Positions 8,341 to 16,396 of a stretch of 49,747 nucleotides of DNA are shown piece after piece. Source of the DNA: Puniceicoccales bacterium (GTDB lineage: Bacteria > Verrucomicrobiota > Verrucomicrobiia > Opitutales > UBA953). The DNA lies in the NCBI GenBank assembly GCA_031256995.1, contig JAIRPL010000068.1, positions 1-49,747 of the forward strand, written 5' to 3'. Each line of letters starts with the position of its first letter. Positions within the stretch are counted from its first letter, which is position 1. Below the pieces are notes generated by a model. The model was given only the letters and a program-made list of their open reading frames with translations. It ran no database searches and was not told the origin of the DNA. The position numbers and the translations under genes were made by a program.

Positions 8341-9902
8341 TCATGGATTTCTCTTCTGAAAAATCACATGGCTGCGGGATCCCCCGCTTGGCGTGCGGGC
8401 GCGGGAATGGCGGCACGGCCGGGAAAGGCGCCTCCGATTCGGGGTGCCGGGGCGCGGCGTGCAAACAGGGTAGGGCGGCCGGGCGGCCGGCCAAGGCAGG
8501 GCCGCGTTTTCCCGGGTTTTCCCGCCTTTGCGGCATCGTTTTCTCCTCCGGATTCCTCCTCGCATTCCTCCCGGACGCGCGCGCCGATTCCTTCTCCTGC
8601 GGCATGTACACCGACCTCCCATCCTCCCCAAAGCTGGAGGATGATAGCGGCCGCTTTTCCTTCTGGTGTTCGCTGGGAAAACTCAAACTTTCCCCAAAAC
8701 TTGAGCTGAACATCCCCGTTGGATTCTCGCCGATCCCGCATCGCCAAAACAGCCGGCTTCTGGGCCTTGGCTGGGCATTCCCGCTTTTGGAAAGCACATT
8801 TTTCGCCGTTGGCGACTATGAATACAAACTGCGCTTTCCAACAGGCCATCATATGTCCCTTTGGGTGACAAAAGACCCCGGACAATTCGTGGGCGGAAGC
8901 TGGCGGGCCGTCGTTTCCGGAAAAAATGCCACCCTCCAATCCTCATGCGGCACAACGCTTTCCTTCGAGACCGGACGTTTGAAAAAACTCGAGACCGAGG
9001 ACGGGGTCTTGGTGGAATTCCATGACGACTCCAAGGGAAAATACTGGATAACCGCCAACGGGGAGCATGTCTTTTCATACCAAAATAAAATCGATGCGAC
9101 GACAAACCAGCGCGTCGCGATCCTGACCTTTCAGGACGGCCGCCAGGCGCGTCTTCGATTCGCCAAGCGCCCTTTCTCCATCAAGGCACGGGCCGGCACA
9201 CCGCCAGCGCTTGTGGACTCCCTTGTGTCCTTCCAACGCGATGGGGAGGTGGAGACCGCCTTCAACTTCAAACTGGATGGATTGGAGATTGTCGGCCTCG
9301 ACGACAAGGGGCGAAATCCGGACGAAAAGAGGGTCTTTTCCTGGGATGTTGAAAACGGATTCATGACACGGGATGCACGCCGTGAATATTCACAATTTTA
9401 CGTGGAGGGGATCCGGTGTGTCGCGACAAAGGAACTCTATAACGGCGAGGAGACCGTCCATGGGGAAAGTGAGGACAAAAGCAAAAAGGTGACGCGGGCG
9501 CCCCGGCTGAAAGAGACATACCTGTCCGAGTTCCTGACCGGGCCGGACTTGCTCAAGGGGAAGTTGAAGAGACGTTATCGCCTCACAGACTCCGGCCCCA
9601 GGGAACTCGTGGAGCAATGTGTCTACGATCGAAAAGGGGAATTGAAGGAGCACCTCATTGATGGGAAATGGATAACCTATTCACCTTTGGTCGACGAGGC
9701 CCGGGATGCCCGGACAGGCGCGCAGGCCTGGCGGAAGACACGCGATGAATCCGGACGCATCAAAGAGTTCATCTCCAACGGAACCCGCTTTCTTTTCAAG
9801 TATTCCGGGGAAAAGGCGGACATTTCGATTTACAGTCCCGACGGGGCGCTGATCGATAAAACAGAACTTCCAAGCACACAAATCCTAAAACTTTTCCAAT
9901 AA
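8337..9902 (+). CDS. Exported RHS-like protein, copy B
   Basis: Product of 521 aa, clearly homologous to copy A at 1178 along its whole mature length (shared GxGWxFPLLES, LRFPTGH, DGKWI-YSP, and a near-identical tail). The start at 8337 is supported by GGAG upstream and by the ATGA overlap with the preceding fusion gene. A long basic N-region precedes a hydrophobic stretch ending PDARA before DSFSCG, so export is likely after about residue 82. The six-Cys gene follows 54 bases later, as in module A. No polymorphic C-terminal domain and no adjacent immunity-like gene were seen, which speaks against a classic RHS toxin. Function unknown. Confidence 0.75.
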   Translation: MIMDFSSEKSHGCGIPRLACGRGNGGTAGKGASDSGCRGAACKQGRAAGRPAKAGPRFPGFSRLCGIVFSSGFLLAFLPDARADSFSCGMYTDLPSSPKLEDDSGRFSFWCSLGKLKLSPKLELNIPVGFSPIPHRQNSRLLGLGWAFPLLESTFFAVGDYEYKLRFPTGHHMSLWVTKDPGQFVGGSWRAVVSGKNATLQSSCGTTLSFETGRLKKLETEDGVLVEFHDDSKGKYWITANGEHVFSYQNKIDATTNQRVAILTFQDGRQARLRFAKRPFSIKARAGTPPALVDSLVSFQRDGEVETAFNFKLDGLEIVGLDDKGRNPDEKRVFSWDVENGFMTRDARREYSQFYVEGIRCVATKELYNGEETVHGESEDKSKKVTRAPRLKETYLSEFLTGPDLLKGKLKRRYRLTDSGPRELVEQCVYDRKGELKEHLIDGKWITYSPLVDEARDARTGAQAWRKTRDESGRIKEFISNGTRFLFKYSGEKADISIYSPDGALIDKTELPSTQILKLFQ

Positions 9903-9910
9903 ACCATTTT

Positions 9911-9929
9911 ACCCCGCGGGTCGCGGGGT
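9911..9929 (+). other. GC-rich hairpin between copy B genes
   Basis: ACCCCGCG and CGCGGGGT form a perfect 8-bp stem with a 3-base loop in the gap between the RHS-like gene and the six-Cys gene. There is no U-tract, so it is more likely an mRNA-processing or attenuation structure than a full terminator. Module A lacks an equivalent in its gap. Confidence 0.5.
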
Positions 9930-9956
9930 GAACCACAACCACACAACCAAACAACG

Positions 9957-10525
9957 ATGAAAACGAAACGTTTCGTATTACTAACCACGACCGCGCTTTT
10001 CGGCGCGGCGTCCGCCCTCAGTGTCGCCAAGGCCTGGTCAGACGCCAGGGAATTGAATGCCATGGCGTCTGAAAGCGCAGGAAAGCTTCCAAGCCTAGCA
10101 TCAACAACGCCATCGCCAGCACCTTGCTACGGAGCCGATGTGGGAGATAAGGTGTGTAGAGAGGATTGGCAAGGGATAGGTGCGGACGGGGGACATCTGA
10201 TATTAGACCAAAACAAGTTAAGAGAGCTGCCTAGGGGGGCTCAAGCATGGTTTTGCGAACTCGCCAAAGAAGATGAACGCACGCAAAAACTGGTTAAAAA
10301 TGCCAGTGCGGAACGTCTGAGAAAGGAAAGTTCGAGCAAGTTAAGTGTTCGAATGAGATAAGGGAGCTTGTGCAGTTAAAACAGGTAACAGCAGGAAAAC
10401 CCGATGTGGAATGGGAGTATAAACCACTGGCCGCCATAAAGAGTAAGTTCCCTTGTGGTCTTTGGAATCGATATGTCCCAAAGACACCTTCAACTCCATG
10501 TCCGCCTCCTCCACCAAAGGGATGA
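9957..10525 (+). pseudogene. Small exported six-cysteine protein, copy B, frameshifted
   Basis: From ATG 9957 the frame gives a leader (MKTKRFVLLTTTALFGAA), an LNAMAS motif, C-x9-C and AW-x-C like copy A, then stops at 10361 with 134 aa. In the -1 frame from about 10328 the homology continues (KFEQVKCSNEIRELV ... FPCGLWNRYVPKTPSTPC) to a stop at 10525. The PCG...PC spacing equals that of copy A. A one-base change in the AAGGAAAG stretch (10323-10330) explains the break; the restored protein would have about 189 aa and six cysteines. Inactivation, frameshifting and sequencing error are all possible. The gap to the next gene is 41 bases. Confidence 0.7.
9963..10011 (+). promoter_or_regulatory. 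Palindrome plus conserved leader block, copy B
   Basis: Directly after the start codon lies the perfect 14-base palindrome ACGAAACGTTTCGT (9963-9976). The block 9976-10011 follows, nearly identical to 2875-2910 and carrying the hairpin at 9991-10008. The palindrome is not in copy A. A role at the translation-start region is possible but unproven. Confidence 0.35.
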
Positions 10526-10566
10526 AGAGTGGAAAAATGTAAATCATTCTTTTATCTATTACGGCA

Positions 10567-11631
10567 ATGAAATGCAAGGTAACTGTTTTTCTATGCTTCA
10601 CGTTATTGTCACACCCTGTCTTTTCCAAAGGACAGGGTATGCAAACGTCGACAAATGTCATTGAAAAAACTGCAGAGGTGTCTGCAGTAAAAATGGAGTC
10701 GGCGATGCTCTCCGAGATTCCATTTCTCGCGCAGAATTTTCGTCCGTTCCGATCCATTTCATTCGTGTTGGAAGAGGAGATATTGGGCGAAAATGGAACC
10801 TGGAATCTGAATCGAAAGGAACGCGCAAAACTGGATTTTGAACACGATCGTTATAGCAACTACTTTATCAAGAAGAAAGAATGGGCAAAGCAGGAATTTT
10901 GGCACGAACAACAAATCCAATTGGGTGAAAAAAGATTCACGTTGGAGTTTTCGACGAGAGCCGGAGATTTTACGGCATTGTCCTCCATGGAGAAAAAACA
11001 CGCTTATGGGCGTGTTGATTTATCCAAGGATAATAGGAAACCTTTCCGTAATCGGTCCTTTTTCTCATGTTTTTATTATTTAAGTGGTTATAATCCTCGC
11101 CTTTGGATGAGTGGAAAGGATGTTTGGATTGATTCCTTTTTGCGTGAACCGACAACAGCCGTTAAATTCGAGACAAGTCGAAATGAGTCATCCGGGGAGA
11201 TCTATATTGATTTTGCTGTCAAACGCTTTGTTGTGGACCCAAAGAGGGGGGTGGTAACAAAAATCATGAGCCATTACTGCGATCCCAAAATAGACAAAAT
11301 GGTGCAGGAGCCATGGTTGGAAGTCACGAAATTTCACGAAAAGGAAGGTTATCTTTTCCCAATTGAGATTATTTTGTACGACGACAATGGGAAGCCTTGT
11401 TCGCGTCAAAGGATAGACCCTTCTACTCTTGAGATAAACAAGGAATATTCTATCACCGATTTTGTTTTGAAAATTCCTGCTGGCACCAGAATGGACGATA
11501 GAGTGAAAGGCGTTTCTTATGTCGCCGAGCGTCCGCTCACCTCGCAAGACATCAAGGAAATCGAGTCCGAGTTGCTCGCCCTTGTCAAAAAGGCCAAGAA
11601 CGACACCCAACCGAAATCCACCGTGAAGTGA
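10567..11631 (+). CDS. Exported paralogue family protein 3
   Basis: Product of 354 aa with a typical signal peptide (MKCKVTVFLCFTLLSHPVFS). Family landmarks are present: IPFLAQNFRPFRSISF near residue 60, NGTWNLNRKERAKLDF, KFHEKEGYLFPIEI, RIDPSTLEI and LKIPAGTRMDDRVKGVSYVAE. The C-terminus ends in a Lys/Glu-rich helix (DIKEIESELLALVKKAKN) that is almost identical in the next two genes. GC is distinctly lower than in the flanking housekeeping genes. It is the first of three adjacent copies after the second six-Cys gene. Likely periplasmic or secreted; function unknown. Confidence 0.75.
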   Translation: MKCKVTVFLCFTLLSHPVFSKGQGMQTSTNVIEKTAEVSAVKMESAMLSEIPFLAQNFRPFRSISFVLEEEILGENGTWNLNRKERAKLDFEHDRYSNYFIKKKEWAKQEFWHEQQIQLGEKRFTLEFSTRAGDFTALSSMEKKHAYGRVDLSKDNRKPFRNRSFFSCFYYLSGYNPRLWMSGKDVWIDSFLREPTTAVKFETSRNESSGEIYIDFAVKRFVVDPKRGVVTKIMSHYCDPKIDKMVQEPWLEVTKFHEKEGYLFPIEIILYDDNGKPCSRQRIDPSTLEINKEYSITDFVLKIPAGTRMDDRVKGVSYVAERPLTSQDIKEIESELLALVKKAKNDTQPKSTVK

Positions 11632-11650
11632 TTTCCGAACCTTGAAATTA

Positions 11651-11717
11651 TGCGAGGAAGATTTGAAAATAACCATAATTCGTTTGTCATGACTTATATC
11701 TTTGATCTTCCTTCGCA
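11651..11717 (+). repeat. Imperfect inverted repeat between paralogues 3 and 4
   Basis: TGCGAGGAAGAT (11651-11662) is complementary, with one bulge, to ATCTTCCTTCGCA (11705-11717) across a 42-base loop. It lies in the 144-base gap between paralogues 3 and 4. It could fold in mRNA, but no U-tract follows and no second copy was noticed. Confidence 0.35.
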
Positions 11718-11775
11718 TGATTTCATCCTTCAAAAACATCTTTTTATAACCTGCCAACCCTTCTCCCGAAAACCC

Positions 11776-12852
11776 ATGAAATCCACGATCGCTATTTTCT
11801 CATTCTTGGCATTGTCCGCGCACCCCGTTCTCTTCGGAGAGCAGGGTGCGCGGGCACCGGAGGTCGCTGCGGCAAAAGCCGTGGAACAAGCTTCCGTCGC
11901 CGTTCCCGGAACGAAAATGACTCCAGCGATGCTCTCCGAGGTTCCATTTCTCGCGCAGAATTTTCGTCCGCTCCGGTCCATTTCCTGTGTCATGGAAGAG
12001 GAACAGCGAGGCAAGGATGGGATTTGGTATCCGAGTCGGAAGGAACGTGCCAAGGTTGATTTTGTACGCGGACGCTCAAGCAGCTATTCCATTAGATTCG
12101 ACCGTGATGAACCAAAATCTTTTTTTCACGAGCGAAGTGTTCAGCAGGATGGCAAGGAACTTATGTTTTACTATTATTCGGACACGAAGGATTTCATGCC
12201 GTCACCCCGGGCCAATTTGGGAAAGATCTATGGCCGAATAATGCACATCCAAAATGAAAGGAAGGATTTTTCCTTGAGATTTGCATCTTCCGAATTCTAT
12301 TATCTGAGTGGATTTGATCCCTTGGTTCGAATGTCTGGAAAGGACGTGTGGACGAATGTTTTCCTTGGAGATTCCACAGCGTCATTTGAGTTTGAAGTAA
12401 ATCGGAATGATGCAACCGGAGAAATCTATATCGACTATGGCGCAAATCGTTTTGTTATTGATGCAAAAAAAGGAGCCATTGTGAAAATTCTGGGCTATTA
12501 CTTTGATCCGAAGACCAAGAAGATGGTGGAGGAGCCTTACCTTGAAGTCACAAAATTCTATGAAAAGGGAGGTTATCTTTTTCCAATTGAGGTTGTCGTG
12601 TACTACGACTGGAAACCGTGTGCCCGCCAGCGGATTGATCCTGAAACTCTTGAGATCAATGAGGAATATTCGTTGTCCGACTTCATTTTGAAAGTTCCTG
12701 CCGGCACCAAAATGGATGATAGCATAAAAGGCTCCACCTATATCGCCGATCGTCCGATCACCTTGCAGGACATCAAGGAAATCGAGTCCGAGTTGCTCGC
12801 CCTTGTCAAAAAGGCGAAGAACGACACCCAAACGAAATCCGATGTGAAGTGA
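11776..12852 (+). CDS. Exported paralogue family protein 4
   Basis: Product of 358 aa. The start was set at ATG 11776 because it opens a signal peptide (MKSTIAIFSFLALSAHPVLF) that is nearly identical in the next gene; the frame extends upstream to 11650 without support. It contains VPFLAQNFRPLRSISCV, the KFYEKGGYLFPIEV motif, RIDPETLEI and LKVPAGTKMDDSIKGSTYIA, plus the shared C-terminal helix. About 115 bases around the start region (from 11731) are closely repeated before and within the next gene, showing recent tandem duplication or gene conversion. Function unknown. Confidence 0.75.
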   Translation: MKSTIAIFSFLALSAHPVLFGEQGARAPEVAAAKAVEQASVAVPGTKMTPAMLSEVPFLAQNFRPLRSISCVMEEEQRGKDGIWYPSRKERAKVDFVRGRSSSYSIRFDRDEPKSFFHERSVQQDGKELMFYYYSDTKDFMPSPRANLGKIYGRIMHIQNERKDFSLRFASSEFYYLSGFDPLVRMSGKDVWTNVFLGDSTASFEFEVNRNDATGEIYIDYGANRFVIDAKKGAIVKILGYYFDPKTKKMVEEPYLEVTKFYEKGGYLFPIEVVVYYDWKPCARQRIDPETLEINEEYSLSDFILKVPAGTKMDDSIKGSTYIADRPITLQDIKEIESELLALVKKAKNDTQTKSDVK

Positions 12853-12907
12853 TTTCCTTCTCCAAAAACATCTTTTTATAACCAGCCACTCCTTCTCCCG
12901 AAAACCC

Positions 12908-13981
12908 ATGAAATCCACGATCGCTATTGTCTCATTCCTGGCATTGTCCGCACACCCCCTTCTCTTCGGGGAACAGGGTGCGCAAACGAACGCAGGGGTG
13001 GTGGAAAAGACAACGAATCCCACCTTTGGCGAAAAAATCACACCCGCAGTGCTTTCAGAAATTCCGTCACTTGCCCAAAACCTTCGTCCATTGCGCTCTG
13101 TTTCGTTTGTCATGGATGAGGCGACCTGTGACAAGGATGGTGTCTGGTACCCAAGCGCGAAAACGTATGCCAAGCTCGACTTTCAGAGAAACCGTTATCG
13201 AAATTACACGATTTGGATGGATCGAGGGCAAACCCAAGGTTTTTCGCATGACCAAAGGGTCCAATTGGACGAGAAAATGATTCGCCTGAATTTTTTTGCA
13301 AATGCAAAGGATTTTGCCCCGATTGCGCCATCTGAGAAAAATGGGATTTGTGGGTTGGTGCGAAAAGGACGTTATGAGGACAAGGATTCCCTTTGGCAAT
13401 TCGCGTTCCTTCGTTTTTATTACCTGAACATCTATGACCAGAAGCTTATATCAGCATCGAAAGATTTTTGGGTTGATTCGTTCCTACGGAGGCCGGATCC
13501 GTCTGTTGAGTTTGAAATCATTCGGGATAAGGTTACTGGGGAGGTTTATGTCGATTATGAAATGCAACTTTTTGTCATTGATCCAAGAGAGGGTGCGATC
13601 ACAAAAATTTTGTACAACCGTACTGATGACAAAGGGGATAAAATGGTGCAAACTCCCCGGTTGGTTATCAAAAAATTTCTTGAGAAAGAGGGCTATCTTT
13701 TTCCGCTTGATGTCATTGAGTATGACGATTCTGGAAAGCCATTGTTTCGTCAACGGATAGATCCTTCGACTCTTGAAATAAACGAGGAATATCCGCTGTC
13801 GGATTTCATTTTGAAAATTCCCGCCGGGACGCGGATGGATGACCACATAAACGGTACTTCTTATGTTGCTGAGCGTCCATTTACGTTGCAGGACATCAAG
13901 GAAATCGAGGCCGAGCTGCTCGCCCTTGTCAAAAAAGCGAAGAACGAATCCAGGGAAAGATTCGAGAAATCCGGAGAGTGA
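12908..13981 (+). CDS. Exported paralogue family protein 5
   Basis: Product of 357 aa with the same signal peptide type as its neighbour (MKSTIAIVSFLALSAHPLLF). Landmarks: IPSLAQNLRPLRSVSFV, DGVWYPSAKTYAKLDF, FLEKEGYLFPLDV, RIDPSTLEI, LKIPAGTRMDDHINGTSYVAE, and the C-terminal helix. It is the last of the five single-domain copies, and the C39-like protease gene starts 40 bases downstream, so the two parts may share a transcript. Low GC like the two preceding copies. Function unknown. Confidence 0.75.
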   Translation: MKSTIAIVSFLALSAHPLLFGEQGAQTNAGVVEKTTNPTFGEKITPAVLSEIPSLAQNLRPLRSVSFVMDEATCDKDGVWYPSAKTYAKLDFQRNRYRNYTIWMDRGQTQGFSHDQRVQLDEKMIRLNFFANAKDFAPIAPSEKNGICGLVRKGRYEDKDSLWQFAFLRFYYLNIYDQKLISASKDFWVDSFLRRPDPSVEFEIIRDKVTGEVYVDYEMQLFVIDPREGAITKILYNRTDDKGDKMVQTPRLVIKKFLEKEGYLFPLDVIEYDDSGKPLFRQRIDPSTLEINEEYPLSDFILKIPAGTRMDDHINGTSYVAERPFTLQDIKEIEAELLALVKKAKNESRERFEKSGE

Positions 13982-14021
13982 TTTTCGGATTCTGGCTGGA
14001 TTGAATTTAACCGACAACAAA

Positions 14022-14687
14022 ATGAAAATTCATTTCGCAATCAAAAAATGGCCGGCGTTCCCGGGTGCGTTCTTGCGTGAGAAACGCCGGAAGGCGACGG
14101 GGGCCTGCGGGAAATTTGGCGCGGCCTGCGTGTGTTTCCTGTTTTCCATCTGCTTGATTCCCGGCACGCTTGGCGGAGACGCGAGGGAGGTTGATGTGGA
14201 GATTGGCTCCGCCCCGCTCCTATGCGGGCCGAAAAGTTTGTTTCTTGCGATGAATTTTTTGACCGGGGAGGCGGATGCCGGATTTGACAGGCTTCTTTCC
14301 GCGTTTCCAGGAGTGGAAAAGAAAGGGAGCACCCTTCAGGAGCTTCGGGAATATGTCCGGACGCACACAAAACTTTATTCGGACATAAGGTTTTGCACGG
14401 ATGCGGAAATCGCAGGGTTTAAGGATGCCATGGCCCTTGTGTTCACGGAGGGACGGCCGATTGCGCATGTCCATTTGCGGCGTCCGGCCGGGACGGGGAT
14501 CCAGGTGGTGGATTTTCCAAACTATTGGAATCTCCCTCCCGCGGAATTTGACAGGGAACCCAAGGCGGTGCTCCTTCTTTCCTCCGTCCCGATTCCATCA
14601 AAAAAATTTCCGTGGCACATCCCCGTGCTTGCCATGGTTTTTGCCGTGCTTGCCGGTTTTAACATTTATTCACGCAGAAAAAGATGA
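14022..14687 (+). CDS. Exported, membrane-anchored C39-like cysteine protease
   Basis: Product of 221 aa. A signal peptide precedes a domain resembling bacteriocin-processing C39 peptidases: CGPKSLFLA with the candidate nucleophile Cys68, a GSTLQELREYV segment, AHVH with His149 and His151, and VDFP with Asp164. A C-terminal membrane helix (WHIPVLAMVFAVLAGF) ends in basic residues, so the domain should face the periplasm. Classical C39 domains are cytosolic parts of ABC exporters, so this layout is unusual. It follows the exported paralogues and overlaps the DUF1573 gene as ATGA (14684). A role in processing the exported Cys proteins is inferred. It could also be a non-catalytic C39-like domain. 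Confidence 0.6.
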   Translation: MKIHFAIKKWPAFPGAFLREKRRKATGACGKFGAACVCFLFSICLIPGTLGGDAREVDVEIGSAPLLCGPKSLFLAMNFLTGEADAGFDRLLSAFPGVEKKGSTLQELREYVRTHTKLYSDIRFCTDAEIAGFKDAMALVFTEGRPIAHVHLRRPAGTGIQVVDFPNYWNLPPAEFDREPKAVLLLSSVPIPSKKFPWHIPVLAMVFAVLAGFNIYSRRKR

Positions 14688-15736
14688 AAAGAAAATCGCT
14701 CCTTGTTTCCGCCATTCTCGCGGTTTTGGCGCTTGCCGGCGCCCTCTTTCTTCACCGGAAATTCTTTGCGATGGAGGCAGGTTTTTCCCCGGTGGTTTAT
14801 TGTGCCACGCCGGTTGTGGACGGCGGACGTGTGCCCGTGAAGGACGGCGTCGGCATTTTTGAGCACGTCTTCCGGATTGAAAACAAAGGCGACACCGAGG
14901 TGACTCTCACAGAGTATCTTCCGTCGTGCAATTGTGTCACGATCTCGGGCGCAAAAAGTGTGATCCCGCCGCGTTCCCACATGGATGTGACCGCCACCAT
15001 GCGCCTGGGGCCTGAGAATGTGAAGCGGCGCCATGTGGATGTCGCCCTTGTCTTTGATGGTGACGGAAAACGTCCGTTGAAGGTGCGCCTTTCGGCAGCG
15101 GCGGCGTTTGGGCCTTATCTTTCCACGAAGACCCTTTCCTATGGTCCGCTTTATTCCGGGTATCCGGCGAGGAAAACGCTCAAGGTGTTCTGGCCGGATC
15201 AAGGGCCGAGGAAGGATTTTGTCTCCCGGTTTGAGACAGGCCGGGATGTCGCGCTGAGTGTGACGCGGATTCCCGGTCCGCCTCCCATGAAAAGGCATGA
15301 TGGGGAGGAGACGTTTTATGCCTCCGAGGAACGGTATGAAATCGCGCTTTTTCCGGCGAAGGCCGGCGCTGGAAACACGTTTGTTGATTTTGTGCTGGAT
15401 GATGGGACGCGGCATCGTGTGAACATCGAATTTGACGTTCGGAGTCCGGGCTGTTTTGAGCCGGCGAATTATTATTGGAATCCCGATGGAAGGCAGCGGC
15501 GTTTTGTTGTGGAATATGTCGCGGATCCGGAGGATCCCCCGAAGGGATTTGATTTTTCCACCACGGCGTTCCGGGTTGTCAAAACGCGCAATGAGGGCGG
15601 CCGGCACTTCATCGAGTTTGAGCGAACGGGGATTTTCACATCCGGGCCTTCCGCGCTTCTCGCGACATTGCAATCGGGACGGACGGTGCGCATGCCCGTC
15701 AAGGCGGGTTTGGCGCCCGCCCGTGAGGAAAAATGA
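14684..15736 (+). CDS. DUF1573-type membrane-anchored protein
   Basis: Product of 350 aa. An N-terminal hydrophobic helix (LLVSAILAVLALAGALFL) acts as signal or anchor. Residues ~55-135 look like a DUF1573 Ig/ASH-type domain: FRIENKGDTEVTLTEYLPSC, then the characteristic Cys-x-Cys (82 and 84), VIPPRS and a methyl-rich strand pattern. The C-terminal half seems to be further beta sandwich without a recognised name. It sits between the C39-like protease and a MauE/DoxX protein with ATGA overlaps on both sides, so the three are probably made together. In other phyla DUF1573 proteins often occur near exported redox or peptide loci, as recalled. Confidence 0.75.
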   Translation: MKRKSLLVSAILAVLALAGALFLHRKFFAMEAGFSPVVYCATPVVDGGRVPVKDGVGIFEHVFRIENKGDTEVTLTEYLPSCNCVTISGAKSVIPPRSHMDVTATMRLGPENVKRRHVDVALVFDGDGKRPLKVRLSAAAAFGPYLSTKTLSYGPLYSGYPARKTLKVFWPDQGPRKDFVSRFETGRDVALSVTRIPGPPPMKRHDGEETFYASEERYEIALFPAKAGAGNTFVDFVLDDGTRHRVNIEFDVRSPGCFEPANYYWNPDGRQRRFVVEYVADPEDPPKGFDFSTTAFRVVKTRNEGGRHFIEFERTGIFTSGPSALLATLQSGRTVRMPVKAGLAPAREEK

Positions 15737-16329
15737 GGCCTCCCCATTCACCCTTTGATTTCCATTTCATGTCCGACAAACCATCCCATCGCGGTTTTTG
15801 CCATGGCTTCCGCAGCCTTGGCGGAGGCATCGCATGTTTTCTCAGAATTTCCATGGCGATTGTGTTTTTGTATGCCGGTCTTGCGAAGATTGGCGACACG
15901 GAGACGTTTGCGTGGAGCATCCGGGGGTACGACCTGCCGCTTTGGGGCTTGGAGGATTGGGTGGCGCGCATTCTTCCGGTTTTCGAGATTGTTTGCGCGC
16001 TTGCCCTGTTTTTGCGTCCGCTCCGGCGTCTGGCTTTGTTGTCGCTTGGCGTGTTGTGTCTTGTGTTTTTGTTTGTGCTGGCACAGGCGGCGCTGCGCGG
16101 GCTGAGTGTGGATTGCGGCTGTTTTGGGGCGGGTGGCGGGCATGAGAAAACTTTGCCGGAGGATTTTGATGCCACGGACATCGCGCTGGCGATTGTCCGG
16201 GATGTTTTCTTTCTCGGGGCGCTTGTGTGGTTGTACCGGTTTGAGGTGAGGATGAGGCGTCCTGACGGAAAACGTGACCCCGGTGGCAGGGCTGGAAACA
16301 AGCAAGAATCCGTTTGCGGCTCCATTTGA
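15733..16329 (+). CDS. MauE/DoxX-type redox-associated membrane protein
   Basis: Product of 198 aa with four hydrophobic segments. The region LRISMAIVFLYAGLAKI opens the DoxX/MauE-type fold and the motif DCGCFG (Cys128, Cys130) is typical of redox-associated members such as those in methylamine utilisation and disulfide transfer. The start at 15733 overlaps the previous stop as ATGA; a later ATG at 15769 is possible. A CxC pair facing the periplasm suggests it passes electrons or helps form disulfides. With the six-Cys exported proteins upstream this gives a plausible substrate-enzyme pairing, which is inference. Confidence 0.8.
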   Translation: MRPPHSPFDFHFMSDKPSHRGFCHGFRSLGGGIACFLRISMAIVFLYAGLAKIGDTETFAWSIRGYDLPLWGLEDWVARILPVFEIVCALALFLRPLRRLALLSLGVLCLVFLFVLAQAALRGLSVDCGCFGAGGGHEKTLPEDFDATDIALAIVRDVFFLGALVWLYRFEVRMRRPDGKRDPGGRAGNKQESVCGSI

Positions 16330-16396
16330 CATTGCGGATGTTTTCGAGAAAAACTTCTTTTCTTTTACGCGACTTTAACATTTCCTGAGATCCCCC

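Noticed and set aside
1178-9902. RHS-like proteins as polymorphic toxins with immunity genes
   Set aside because: Both copies are conserved to the last residues, no classic RHS core motif was seen, and no small variable immunity-like gene follows.
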